Positions 1-7,367 of a DNA stretch of 13,124 bases are shown here, piece by piece. The notes under the pieces were generated by a model. The model saw only the letters and a list, made by a program, of their open reading frames with translations. It did no database searches and was not told the DNA's origin. The stretch spans positions 1 through 13,124 of the forward strand of contig JASEIO010000041.1 of assembly GCA_030017475.1 (NCBI GenBank), given 5' to 3'. Made by a program: the position numbers and the translations under genes. Each line of letters begins with the position of its first letter. Within the stretch, counting starts at the first letter, position 1. The DNA comes from a bacterium. Lineage in GTDB: Bacteria; UBA9089; JASEIO01.

Positions 1-9
1 AAATATTGT

Positions 10-38
10 TTGACAATTATTACAAGACTGGATACCAT
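10..38 (+). promoter_or_regulatory. possible upstream sigma70-type promoter
   Basis: TTGACA at 10-15 is followed after 17 nt by TACCAT at 33-38 (4 of 6 matches to the -10 consensus). The -35 lies in the same 12-nt word, TTTGACAATTAT, that recurs at the stronger promoter 64 nt downstream. It could be a second, weaker start for the yicC operon, or a chance match in AT-rich DNA. Confidence 0.3.
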
Positions 39-73
39 GTACCTATGCCAGCCACCTTATAAAAAAATTTTAT

Positions 74-101
74 TTGACAATTATGGAAAATAGTGTATAA
101 T
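74..101 (+). promoter_or_regulatory. sigma70/sigmaA promoter of the yicC-coaBC operon
   Basis: A perfect -35 hexamer TTGACA (74-79) and a perfect -10 hexamer TATAAT (96-101) are separated by 16 nt. Transcription should begin near 108, only about 10 nt before the yicC ATG, so the leader is very short. No other strong promoter is visible before the five closely packed genes that follow, so it probably drives all of them. Confidence 0.8.
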
Positions 102-117
102 AGTAGAATGGTGAGAA

Positions 118-984
118 ATGATTAAAAGTATGACAGGTTACGGAAAAGGTAGTAATGAATACTTTAAAGTAGAAATCAGATCCCTTAATCATAAAGCGTG
201 TGAAATAAGAATAAGATTACCTCAAGGCTTTATGTTATTGGAAGACAAGATCAGATCTTATACCAAAGAGAGGTTATCCAGAGGAAGGGTAGATATCTTT
301 ATAGAGGAAGAGAAGCCATTGGACGGCTATACAACTCTTAAAATAGATGAGAATTTAATGAGGGAATTTCTCAATCAATTAGACAATATATCCAAGTCTA
401 TCAAGCTGGAAAATGATCTTAAACTGAGTCATCTTTTGAATATGCCAGATATCATCACTCTTAAAAGAGACTCAATTGACGAGGAGATGGCATGGACCTA
501 CATCAGGGAACCTCTGGGCGAAGCCTTGGAGAATTTAAACGAGATGAAACTAAAAGAGGGTGAAAGGATATTTCAAGATATTAGAAAAAGGATTGATGGT
601 ATGAAAGGAGCTCTTCAAAGGATTAAAAGTAAGGCAGCAGACCTACCCAGGCATACAAAAGAGAAGTTAGAGAAACGTTTGCACGAAATGTTGGGGGAGA
701 GGGAGATTGATGAGAACAGGTTGATGTTAGAAATAGCAATCTTGGCTGATAGGTATGATATTACTGAAGAGATTGTTCGGATAGGTAGTCATATCTCCCA
801 GTTTGAAAGTATGCTGGGACATGATGAATCAATAGGTAGAGAGTTAAATTTCTTATCCCAAGAGTTAAATAGGGAGGTGAATACTATTTCCTCAAAAACT
901 GATAACTTAGAGATAATTCAGGATATACTTTTTATGAAGAATGAATTAGAAAAGATAAGAGAACAGATTCAAAATATAGAATAG
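118..984 (+). CDS. yicC: YicC/YloC family endoribonuclease
   Basis: This 288-aa protein has the normal YicC length. It carries the family N-terminus with MTGYG at residues 5-9, the conserved 'VEIRSLNHK' segment near residue 18, a long charged helical middle, and the diagnostic C-terminal block '[18 protein letters not shown]' near residues 242-259. YicC proteins are cytoplasmic ribonucleases linked to RNA turnover and stationary-phase or stress survival; the physiological substrate here is unknown. The ATG at 118 lies just after a consensus promoter with a very short leader, and only a weak Shine-Dalgarno (GGTGAG) precedes it. It heads an operon with remA, gmk, rpoZ and coaBC, an order common in Firmicutes and several anaerobic phyla. 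Its stop codon TAG is part of the ribosome-binding site of remA. Confidence 0.95.
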   Translation: MIKSMTGYGKGSNEYFKVEIRSLNHKACEIRIRLPQGFMLLEDKIRSYTKERLSRGRVDIFIEEEKPLDGYTTLKIDENLMREFLNQLDNISKSIKLENDLKLSHLLNMPDIITLKRDSIDEEMAWTYIREPLGEALENLNEMKLKEGERIFQDIRKRIDGMKGALQRIKSKAADLPRHTKEKLEKRLHEMLGEREIDENRLMLEIAILADRYDITEEIVRIGSHISQFESMLGHDESIGRELNFLSQELNREVNTISSKTDNLEIIQDILFMKNELEKIREQIQNIE

Positions 985-992
985 GAGATTTT

Positions 993-1238
993 ATGGGTCT
1001 AAATTTGATCAATATTGGTTTTGGTAATGTGGTCTCGATGAATCGAATAGTGGCTATAATCTCTCCTGAACCAGCTCCTATGAAAAGGATGAGGGAGGAA
1101 GCAAGGAAAGAGCGAAGATTGATTGATGCTACCCATGGAAGGAAAACAAGGTCGATAATTATAACCGATTCCAACCATGTTGTTCTATCCTCTGTTCAGC
1201 CAGAGACAATCTCGCAAAGGATGAATGATCTACAGTGA
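993..1238 (+). CDS. remA: RemA/DUF370 family regulatory protein
   Basis: This 81-aa protein matches the whole RemA (DUF370, YlzA) family: an N-terminus of the form '[29 protein letters not shown]', seen here in two pieces (residues 5-15 and 16-33), then a basic stretch and '[20 protein letters not shown]' near 44-63. In Bacillus subtilis RemA is a DNA-binding activator of extracellular-matrix and osmoprotection genes. In other phyla the gene simply accompanies gmk, and its targets are unknown. The ATG follows GGAG by 5 nt, and that GGAG overlaps the yicC stop codon. The last codons overlap the gmk GTG start by 4 nt (GTGA), which indicates translational coupling. Assignment by family is secure; function in this organism is inferred. 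Confidence 0.93.
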   Translation: MGLNLINIGFGNVVSMNRIVAIISPEPAPMKRMREEARKERRLIDATHGRKTRSIIITDSNHVVLSSVQPETISQRMNDLQ

Positions 1239-1855
1239 TTATTGTTATTTCTGCACCCTCAGGAACTGGGAAAACTACCATTATAGAAAGGCTATTGGCA
1301 TGTTTTCCTAATCTTACGTATTCTGTTTCTGTATCTACTCGAGAAAAAAGAAAGGGGGAGGTAGAAGGGAGAGATTATGTGTTTGTAGGCGTTGAAGAAT
1401 TTCTGAAAAAGGTAGAAAGGGAGGAATTTGCTGAATGGGCAGAGGTCCATGGTAATTATTATGGAACTCCAAAGAACCTTTTACAAAATTCGCTTCTCTG
1501 TGGAAAGGATGTTCTTTTAGATGTGAATGTTCAAGGAGGACTCCAGCTAAAAAAGGGATATGGGAAAGAGGTATTACTAATATTTATCATTCCACCATCC
1601 TTAGAGGAGTTAAAAAGGCGGTTACTTAATCGAAAGACAGAAAGTGAAGAAGCTATAAAACGCCGTTTATTAATGGCAGAGGAGGAGTTAAAATATCTTC
1701 TTAATTATGACTATTTTGTTGTAAATAAAAAGGTTGCGGATACTGTAAAAGAGATTAGTACAATTATTCGGGCTGAAAGATGCAAGGTAGAAAGGATACC
1801 AAAGGAGCTACTTATTTCTTTAAAGATTAATAAAAGGGGTGATACAGAGAAGTGA
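1235..1855 (+). CDS. gmk: guanylate kinase
   Basis: It phosphorylates GMP to GDP with ATP in the cytoplasm, feeding GTP synthesis and (p)ppGpp metabolism. The 206-aa length is typical. The P-loop SAPSGTGKT lies at residues 6-14. The GMP-binding '[19 protein letters not shown]' segment is at about 32-50, followed by the 'HGNYYGTP' region near 71-78. The start is GTG: an in-frame TGA occurs only two codons upstream, so no earlier start is possible, and the P-loop begins within six residues. It overlaps remA by 4 nt and rpoZ by 4 nt, both as GTGA, consistent with coupled translation. Linkage of gmk to rpoZ and coaBC is very common in bacteria. Confidence 0.97.
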   Translation: MIIVISAPSGTGKTTIIERLLACFPNLTYSVSVSTREKRKGEVEGRDYVFVGVEEFLKKVEREEFAEWAEVHGNYYGTPKNLLQNSLLCGKDVLLDVNVQGGLQLKKGYGKEVLLIFIIPPSLEELKRRLLNRKTESEEAIKRRLLMAEEELKYLLNYDYFVVNKKVADTVKEISTIIRAERCKVERIPKELLISLKINKRGDTEK

Positions 1856-2046
1856 TAAGTGATGATATAGATGAATTATTGAAGAGAGTAAATGATAAGT
1901 ATCTATTGGTTGTCATAGCTGCAAAACGGGCTCATCAGCTTATGAAAGGGGGAGAGAAACTTGTAGATATAGATTCTAATAAGGTTACTTCAATTACCTT
2001 GGCTGAGCTTGCTAAAGGTAAGATTGAACTGAAAGAAGATGCTTAA
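1852..2046 (+). CDS. rpoZ: DNA-directed RNA polymerase omega subunit
   Basis: This 64-aa protein has the omega core: 'IDELLKRVNDKYLLVVIAAKRAHQL' spans residues 6-30 and holds the conserved AAKRA motif, followed by an acidic C-terminus ending 'KGKIELKE'. Omega binds the beta-prime subunit and helps assemble and stabilise RNA polymerase. The protein is shorter than the roughly 90-aa E. coli form but within the range of short omegas. It starts with GTG inside the gmk stop (4-nt overlap), with a purine-rich GGGGTGA about 10 nt upstream. It overlaps coaBC by 8 nt. The neighbours gmk and coaBC are the classical omega neighbours and support the call. Confidence 0.9.
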   Translation: MISDDIDELLKRVNDKYLLVVIAAKRAHQLMKGGEKLVDIDSNKVTSITLAELAKGKIELKEDA

Positions 2047-3232
2047 AGGAAAAGAGATTATTTTAGGAATAAGCGGGAGTATCTCGGCTTATAAGTCAGC
2101 TGAAATTGTAAGTAAGCTCACCAAGCTTTCAGCAAAGGTAATCTGTGTTATGACCAAGGAGGCAACCCATTTTATAACCCCTCTTACCTTACAAACCTTA
2201 TCTAAAAATAGAGTTTATACAGATCTCTTTTCAACGGATTTTTCCGAAACACACATCTCTTTAGCCGAGATAGCGAATGTTATCTTAATTGCCCCAGCAA
2301 CAGCAAATATAATCTCGAAGCTCTCCCATGGAGCGGCAGATGATTTATTGACCACAATAAGCCTGGCTACCAAAGCACCTATAATAATTGCTCCTGCAAT
2401 GAATGAAGGGATGTGGCAAAACCCTATATTACAGGAGAATGTTGCGAAATTAAAAAGGCAAGGTTTCCATTTTGTAGAACCTGAAATTGGACACTTAGCC
2501 TGTGGTAAAGAAGGAAAAGGAAGATTGGCAGATGTATCTCGGATAATTAAGGAAGTAGAGTTTGTTTTGGCTCGGAAGGAGTTAAATGGTAAACATGTCC
2601 TTATAACTTCTGGTCCAACTCAAGAACCAATTGATAGAGTTAGGTATATATCAAATCGTTCAACAGGCCGAATGGGATTTTCCTTAGCAGAAGCTGCAGA
2701 GAGAAGGGGGGCAAAGGTTACCTTAATAAGTGGACCTACCCTGCTACCTTCCCCAGATGTTTCCGCCGACATAATATTTGTGGATACCTGTCAAGAGATG
2801 AGGAAAGAGGTAATGAGTCATTTCGATAAGTGTGATATCTTTATATCCTGTGCTGCAGTAGCTGATTATCGGCCGAAAAATCCTGTGGCTACAAAAATTA
2901 AGAAAGAAAAGACCAATCTATTTATTGAATTAGAAAGGAATCCAGATATTCTAAAAGAGGTAGGAAAAATAAAGGGAGATAAAATCTTAGTGGGATTTTC
3001 TGCGGATGAAGAGGATTTGATAGAAAGGGCTTGTCAGAAGTTAAGGGAAAAAAATTTAGATATGATTGTAGCCAATCCAATTGAAAAAGGCTTTGGACAT
3101 GATACAAACAAATGTACACTTATCAAGAGGCAAGGGGATATTATTGATTTGCCTCTTATGTCAAAGCGGGAAGTAGCTGAACGAATGTTGGATGAGATAG
3201 TTAAGATAGTGAGATCGTTCAATAATTCATAA
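2039..3232 (+). CDS. coaBC: bifunctional phosphopantothenoylcysteine decarboxylase / phosphopantothenate-cysteine ligase
   Basis: It catalyses two successive steps of coenzyme A synthesis: CTP-dependent coupling of cysteine to 4'-phosphopantothenate (CoaB), then FMN-dependent decarboxylation (CoaC). The 397-aa length is that of the usual fusion. The N-terminal flavodoxin-like CoaC domain (about 1-180) shows 'GISGSISAYK' (10-19), the active-site His in 'HISLAE' (His72), the substrate-clamp motif 'PAMNEGMW' (119-126) and Cys155 in 'ACGKEGKGRLA'. The CoaB domain starts near 184 with 'ITSGPTQEPIDRVRYISN' (189-206) and has 'AVADYRP' followed by the lysine-rich 'KIKKEK' (286-291). The ATG overlaps the end of rpoZ by 8 nt. 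The gene ends 10 nt before the convergent mnmA gene and no clear terminator lies between them. It uses cysteine as substrate, so it draws on the cysteine supply discussed for the opposite strand. Confidence 0.97.
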   Translation: MLKGKEIILGISGSISAYKSAEIVSKLTKLSAKVICVMTKEATHFITPLTLQTLSKNRVYTDLFSTDFSETHISLAEIANVILIAPATANIISKLSHGAADDLLTTISLATKAPIIIAPAMNEGMWQNPILQENVAKLKRQGFHFVEPEIGHLACGKEGKGRLADVSRIIKEVEFVLARKELNGKHVLITSGPTQEPIDRVRYISNRSTGRMGFSLAEAAERRGAKVTLISGPTLLPSPDVSADIIFVDTCQEMRKEVMSHFDKCDIFISCAAVADYRPKNPVATKIKKEKTNLFIELERNPDILKEVGKIKGDKILVGFSADEEDLIERACQKLREKNLDMIVANPIEKGFGHDTNKCTLIKRQGDIIDLPLMSKREVAERMLDEIVKIVRSFNNS

Positions 3233-3242
3233 CGTGGTGTCT

Positions 3243-4349
3243 TTAGAAAATTGCACACCCAATCTCGGATAACCTCCTTCCCTGTTCTATCCAACCTCCT
3301 CCCAAAACCAAATCATCTTGATAAAAAACTACCGCTTGGCCAGGTGTAATTGAAGGTTGAGGGCTATCAAATCTAACCTTGGCCTTCCCATGAGATAATG
3401 GAAATATCTTAGCAGGAGATTCCTTATGGGAATATCTAATCTTCGCCTTAGCGGTGATTGGCTCATTGGAAGGTTCCCAAGCTATCCAGTTTACATGGGA
3501 GGCGATGAGTTCATTCTGGAAGAGATCCTCTTTATCTCCCACAATCACTGCATTTCTGTCTCTATCAATCTTGATGGTATAGAGTGGTTTGCCATGAACT
3601 ATCCCAAGGCCTTTTCGCTGGCCAATGGTATAATTCTGAATTCCGTGATGTTCTCCCAAGACCTTATCCTGGTTATCCATTATAGGGCCATGTTTCTCTT
3701 GGACTCCTCTACCTTTTAAGAACCTGCGGTAGTCATTATCATGGATAAAACATATCTCTTGTGATTCAGGCTTATCGTACACCTTTAGTCCTAAATCCTG
3801 TGCAATCTTTCTGACGTCTGTTTTTGTAAACTCCCCCAAAGGGAAAAGTATGTATTTTAATTGCTCCTGTCGGAGACTGAACAACACATAAGACTGATCC
3901 TTTCTTGAATCTACTCCCTTCTTTAAGAGGTAATGTCCGTTCTCTTCATCATATTCTACTCTTGCATAATGTCCTGTAGCCACATAATCTGCCTTTAACT
4001 CTTTGGCCTTTTTTAAAAGAGTACCAAACTTTATCCTTTCATTACATCTTATACATGGATTTGGCGTTCTACCATGTAGGTATTCCTCAAGGAAGTAATT
4101 AACTACTTCCTTCTCAAACTCTTCTTTAAGATCAAAGATAAAATGCGAAATACCCAACCTTTCTGCTGCATCCCTTGCATCTTCAAATGCTTGCAAAGAA
4201 CAACAAGTACGAGGATTATCGATCTGGCAACTTGACCGGAATAGATCCATAGTTATACCTATTACTTCGTAGCCACTCTTTAGCAAAAGATATGCAGCAA
4301 CGTTTGAGTCCACTCCTCCACTCATAGCCACTACCACCCTTTTCTTCAT
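3243..4349 (-). CDS. mnmA: tRNA-specific 2-thiouridylase MnmA, three-cysteine type
   Basis: It adenylates and thiolates U34 of tRNAs for Lys, Glu and Gln to give s2U. The 368-aa protein has the PP-loop SGGVDS (10-15), 'RTPNPCIRCN' (94-103), 'ATGHYAR' (124-130), 'DSRKDQSYVLFSL' (147-159) and Cys200 in 'ESQEICFI'. From memory of the E. coli enzyme, the position before ILC102 is Asp99; here it is Cys99, giving Cys99, Cys102 and Cys200. This fits the form of the family in which three cysteines can hold an Fe-S cluster. Extra cysteines occur at 41, 49 and 50. Start choice: ATG at 4349 lies 6 nt after GAGGAG, whereas a GTG one codon upstream would sit only 3 nt from it. It is the last gene of the minus-strand sulfur cluster, 89 nt after SepCysS, so it may share that transcript; no good separate promoter was seen. 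Confidence 0.96.
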   Translation of the reverse strand: MKKRVVVAMSGGVDSNVAAYLLLKSGYEVIGITMDLFRSSCQIDNPRTCCSLQAFEDARDAAERLGISHFIFDLKEEFEKEVVNYFLEEYLHGRTPNPCIRCNERIKFGTLLKKAKELKADYVATGHYARVEYDEENGHYLLKKGVDSRKDQSYVLFSLRQEQLKYILFPLGEFTKTDVRKIAQDLGLKVYDKPESQEICFIHDNDYRRFLKGRGVQEKHGPIMDNQDKVLGEHHGIQNYTIGQRKGLGIVHGKPLYTIKIDRDRNAVIVGDKEDLFQNELIASHVNWIAWEPSNEPITAKAKIRYSHKESPAKIFPLSHGKAKVRFDSPQPSITPGQAVVFYQDDLVLGGGWIEQGRRLSEIGCAIF

Positions 4350-4438
4350 CACTTACTCCTCTTCACAATGAAAGTCTCTTTGGTCTAAGTCAGATGTGCT
4401 GCTTCTGTAAGTTCGCAACCTCAGTTTGCTTGCATGTA

Positions 4439-5563
4439 CTAACCACTAAATTTTTTAACGATTTCCTCAAACGCTTCATATAAATATTTAACCTGGTCCC
4501 AGGTAAGTCCATAGGTGGATAACTTAAACCAATCTGTCTGGCCAGGTTTCAATCCAATTATTCCCCTTTTTTCAAGTTCATAATAAAGGAAATATCCCTT
4601 CTTGCGGTGATGTTTTCCAATCTCCCTTAAAAGAGGTGTCTCAAACCTCAATAGGTCATGTTGGGTAGGTCTTACCCCAAGTTGGGTTATATTACCCAAA
4701 CCCTCCATTCTATCCACAAACCATCTTGCCTTCTCTACCTCTTCATCCCACTTCTTGACCCTCTCTTTTACATAGGGAAGGGCAGCTATTAAGGTAGCCA
4801 CAGCTAGAGATCTTGCAGTACATCCCAAAAGTTCAACATCTTTCTTCTTATAAACTTGGGATTTCCTAAATAGCTCATTTACCCATCTATTAGTTGTTGC
4901 CAATATTCCAATTGCTCCTGGGACCCCAAAGCCCTTATGGCAAGAGCAGACCAAAAAGTCAGCCCCTAATTCCTTACCTTTTACCTCCATCCTCCCTGCG
5001 GTATAGGCTGCATTTAGAAGAAACGGAACATCATACTCCTTACAGATCTCCCCTATCTCTTTTGCTGGGGTTAAATTACCGTACTCACCATCAACATGAG
5101 TAAGAATGGCAAGTTTAGGTGGTTTATTAGTTTCTGACCTTATCTTTTCAATCATCTCACGATAGCCTTCCGGTCTTATTTCGTAACTTGGATATCCTGT
5201 TGATTCTACCTCATAAATTTTAGCCCCTACACGTTCTGCTGCTACATAGGTTGTATAATGACGGTTGGAATCACATACGATTGTATCTCCAGGCTGAAGC
5301 AAGGTATGTATCACTGCAAACTTACCCTCCCTTGCTCCTAAGGTAATCCTTGACTCATCCATATCCAAGAAGCGAGAAAGCTCCCGAGTCAAATCGCAAA
5401 TTGGTGGTTTCTCTATCAAATGGAGCATCCCTTTACAATAATCACAGACTGAATACCCATCAACATACTGCAATGCTACCTTCCTAACCTCTGAATTTGT
5501 CCTACCACCTGTCTGTAAAGGATTTACGTTTATATAGTATTCTTCCCTCTTTCTTTCAATCAT
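4439..5563 (-). CDS. pscS: O-phospho-L-seryl-tRNA:Cys-tRNA synthase (SepCysS)
   Basis: This PLP enzyme converts phosphoserine attached to tRNA(Cys) into cysteine with a sulfur donor. Together with SepRS it makes Cys-tRNA and cysteine in many methanogens. The 374-aa protein shows 'INVNPLQTGGRTNSEVR' (11-27), 'DGYSVCDYC' (35-43), 'EKPPI' (51-55), 'GAREGKFAV' (76-84), an aspartate/histidine segment 'THVDGEYGN' (155-163), and the PLP lysine in 'CSCHKGFG' (Lys210). Cys40, Cys43 and Cys248 match by position and context the three essential cysteines of the Archaeoglobus enzyme (39, 42, 247), which carry persulfide or an Fe-S cluster. The ATG at 5563 follows a strong GGAGGAG by about 7 nt; a longer reading from 5605 would overlap the upstream gene by 50 nt and is not preferred. 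It overlaps the preceding small gene by 8 nt. SepRS is not in the window. A free-phosphoserine or other PLP role cannot be excluded without it. Confidence 0.92.
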   Translation of the reverse strand: MIERKREEYYINVNPLQTGGRTNSEVRKVALQYVDGYSVCDYCKGMLHLIEKPPICDLTRELSRFLDMDESRITLGAREGKFAVIHTLLQPGDTIVCDSNRHYTTYVAAERVGAKIYEVESTGYPSYEIRPEGYREMIEKIRSETNKPPKLAILTHVDGEYGNLTPAKEIGEICKEYDVPFLLNAAYTAGRMEVKGKELGADFLVCSCHKGFGVPGAIGILATTNRWVNELFRKSQVYKKKDVELLGCTARSLAVATLIAALPYVKERVKKWDEEVEKARWFVDRMEGLGNITQLGVRPTQHDLLRFETPLLREIGKHHRKKGYFLYYELEKRGIIGLKPGQTDWFKLSTYGLTWDQVKYLYEAFEEIVKKFSG

Positions 5564-5735
5564 ATATAGCCTCCTCCATCCTTTTAAGTATCTTATTTGC
5601 ATCAAGGATTATGGATAATACCTTTTCTTTCTGTTCAGGTGAAAGGGTATGAGTTGGGGAGGTCTCTCTCCAAATATCTCGTAAATCCTCCATCAATTCT
5701 ATTATAGCAAATGTTCTATCTACATTCTCTTTCAT
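5556..5735 (-). CDS. small helical protein, candidate truncated SepCysE-like scaffold
   Basis: This 59-aa protein is predominantly charged and probably all-helical. An N-terminal helix (about residues 3-21) is followed by a Ser/Pro/Thr-rich turn and a second helix (about 35-57) ending EEAIYD. There are no cysteines, signal peptide or membrane segment. A GTG two codons upstream exists, but AAGGAAG is spaced about 7 nt from the ATG at 5735 and only 1 nt from the GTG. The gene fits exactly between the NIL-ferredoxin gene (11-nt gap) and SepCysS (8-nt overlap), and carries the SepCysS ribosome-binding site, so it is clearly translated with it. Published surveys report that C-terminally truncated homologs of SepCysE, the protein that joins SepRS and SepCysS, are fused or genetically coupled to SepCysS. 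Position, size and helical character fit that, but I identify it by context, not by recognised sequence. Confidence 0.7.
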   Translation of the reverse strand: MKENVDRTFAIIELMEDLRDIWRETSPTHTLSPEQKEKVLSIILDANKILKRMEEAIYD

Positions 5736-5746
5736 ATTCACTTCCT

Positions 5747-6154
5747 TTAGAATTGGATCCTTATTGCCTTATAAGGACATATCTTTACACATTGTTCGCA
5801 AAGGATACATTTTTCTTTGTCAAATGTAACCTCCATTATGCCTCTATCAACATCGAATGCACCAACTGGACATAGAGATACACAATATGTACAATGGGTA
5901 CATCTATCTTCTTGGAAGTTTATATCCTGGGCCAAAGGAGTTACCCTAATCCCAATATCCTTAAGATAATCCATCCCTTTATCTAAAGACTTTTTCTTAC
6001 CACTCACCTCAATTACTAATCGCCCCTCTTCCCGTGGTGTGACCTTTGCCTTTAGGATGTTCACCTCTAAGTCATAATCACGGATCAATCTGCAAGTAAC
6101 TGGTTGTTCCACAAGCCACTTTGGAAAATCTAAAACCACACGTATGCGAGCCAT
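5747..6154 (-). CDS. NIL-domain ferredoxin, homocysteine biosynthesis partner (MA1822-like)
   Basis: The 135-aa protein has an N-terminal NIL domain (about 1-75, an ACT-like fold often found in methionine-related proteins) followed by two 4Fe-4S motifs: [12 protein letters not shown] (Cys85, 88, 91, 95) and [12 protein letters not shown] (Cys116, 119, 122, 126). Together with a DUF39 protein, such NIL-Fer proteins (MA1822 with MA1821 in Methanosarcina acetivorans) are needed to make homocysteine from aspartate semialdehyde and sulfide, presumably by supplying electrons. The start ATG at 6154 follows GGAG by 6 nt; a longer reading from 6211 would run 44 nt into the DUF39 gene and adds a non-family N-terminus. 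It lies 13 nt after the DUF39 stop and 11 nt before the small gene upstream of SepCysS. The DUF39 neighbour makes the specific role likely. Confidence 0.9.
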   Translation of the reverse strand: MARIRVVLDFPKWLVEQPVTCRLIRDYDLEVNILKAKVTPREEGRLVIEVSGKKKSLDKGMDYLKDIGIRVTPLAQDINFQEDRCTHCTYCVSLCPVGAFDVDRGIMEVTFDKEKCILCEQCVKICPYKAIRIQF

Positions 6155-6167
6155 AAGAGTCTCCTTT

Positions 6168-7367
6168 CTACCTCCTCTCAACCAAGGGGCGGAATTTGTA
6201 CCCAGATTCATGTCCTGGAAAGGGTGCTACTGGTTGAGTCAATAAAAATTTACCTTTCAAGATCCAATCCTTTAAGATACCTGCTATCTCTCGTGCCTTG
6301 GCATAACTTGAAAGTCCGGATGTCTTGATCTCCTTTCCTTGAACCACTATCTTTCCACTCTTTAAGTCTTTATAGTTTACCTCTCCTAAAACCTCTCCTT
6401 TTCCATACGGATAGGCCTCGCTATAATCAACTACTGGGGCATATATATCCTCATCCCGAATCAGGGTGTATTCCAAAATCTCCTCATTCAGGATTGGTAT
6501 AGGAACACCAATGCCGACTGCTAATGTCACACCATACCCATACATTGATACACCACGTAGGAATTCTCGATTCATTTGTTTAAGATCACCACATACTGCA
6601 AGGGTTCCTGCTGGGCACCGTGGTACTCCCTTATCTGTTCGTGGAACCCCTGGATTGTGCTGAGTCCCCCAGAAATAGACATATCCTATGCCTCCACCAA
6701 GGAAGATACGTGTGCCAATACCAATCGTCTTATATAAAGGATCATTAAGGAGAGGAGAAAGTTGACCCGAAGAACAATATGTGGCATTTGCCATGTTTGG
6801 ATGAAGGAGCCCCATATAGGTATAGATGGTCTTTCCTGACGTATTCACAGCAACATTATAGTTTTGGTAGGCATTTCTTGGATTAAGGAGCACTGCCTCA
6901 TTTATATCTTTGATATTTATCAATGTCTCTAAGGTCCTTCTTGGATAACAATCTGTCCCATAAGCTGAAACTACTAATCTTACATCTTTACCACTAACCA
7001 AATCCTCAATAACATGACCACCACCATAGCGGAATTCTCCAGGGTGAATCTTATTCCTTGGATCATCGTCTGGTAAGGCTGTTGCACCTATATAAATGTC
7101 CATTGCAGCAATACCAGTGTAAACAGGTACATCATTCAGATATGCCCTTCCTCCACCAATCTTTATCTTAGGCTTTGTATGGCCAATATTGAAATACGCC
7201 CCACTCGAGCACATAGGACCAAAGGTAGCTGTTGTTACTACATCTACTTCTTCTACTATCTTTTTAACCCCCTTTTCCTCTTTCAAATCAATTATCTCTT
7301 CTGCAGTAACAACAACAGCCTCTCCTTTTTTAATCCGTTCGTTGATCTCTGAGATTGTCTTTGGCAT
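6168..7367 (-). CDS. DUF39 homocysteine biosynthesis protein (MA1821-like)
   Basis: DUF39 proteins, with a NIL-ferredoxin partner, carry out sulfide-dependent conversion of aspartate semialdehyde to homocysteine in methanogens and several anaerobic bacteria, bypassing MetB/MetY routes. The 399-aa protein is a single DUF39 domain without the C-terminal CBS pair found in MA1821. Cys53 in '[12 protein letters not shown]' and Cys140 in 'YGTDCYPR' lie in highly conserved contexts and probably correspond to the two cysteines reported to be important in the Methanosarcina protein. Glycine-rich stretches '[11 protein letters not shown]' (69-79) and '[21 protein letters not shown]' (in two halves, around 222-242) are also family-like. 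Translation is coupled to larE through TAATG (stop and start share one base), and AAGGGG lies about 10 nt before the ATG. The partner NIL-Fer gene follows at once. Confidence is high for the family and good for the role. Confidence 0.93.
   Translation of the reverse strand: MPKTISEINERIKKGEAVVVTAEEIIDLKEEKGVKKIVEEVDVVTTATFGPMCSSGAYFNIGHTKPKIKIGGGRAYLNDVPVYTGIAAMDIYIGATALPDDDPRNKIHPGEFRYGGGHVIEDLVSGKDVRLVVSAYGTDCYPRRTLETLINIKDINEAVLLNPRNAYQNYNVAVNTSGKTIYTYMGLLHPNMANATYCSSGQLSPLLNDPLYKTIGIGTRIFLGGGIGYVYFWGTQHNPGVPRTDKGVPRCPAGTLAVCGDLKQMNREFLRGVSMYGYGVTLAVGIGVPIPILNEEILEYTLIRDEDIYAPVVDYSEAYPYGKGEVLGEVNYKDLKSGKIVVQGKEIKTSGLSSYAKAREIAGILKDWILKGKFLLTQPVAPFPGHESGYKFRPLVERR

Noticed and set aside
932-1174. 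Minus-strand reading frame opposite yicC/remA
   Set aside because: It lies antisense to two secure genes, has no recognisable family and follows from their codon pattern; the same holds for the plus-strand frames within mnmA, SepCysS, DUF39, thi4 and sufB.
4350-4438. Separate promoter or tRNA gene between SepCysS and mnmA
   Set aside because: No -35/-10 pair close to consensus and no cloverleaf was found; TTGCGA has no matching -10 at proper distance.
5564-5605. A 14-residue N-terminal extension of SepCysS starting at 5605
   Set aside because: It has no family similarity, would overlap the small upstream gene by 50 nt, and the strong GGAGGAG site is correctly spaced for the ATG at 5563.
6155-6211. 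A 19-residue N-terminal extension of the NIL-ferredoxin
   Set aside because: It lies within the end of the DUF39 gene and does not resemble NIL proteins; GGAG at 6 nt supports the ATG at 6154.
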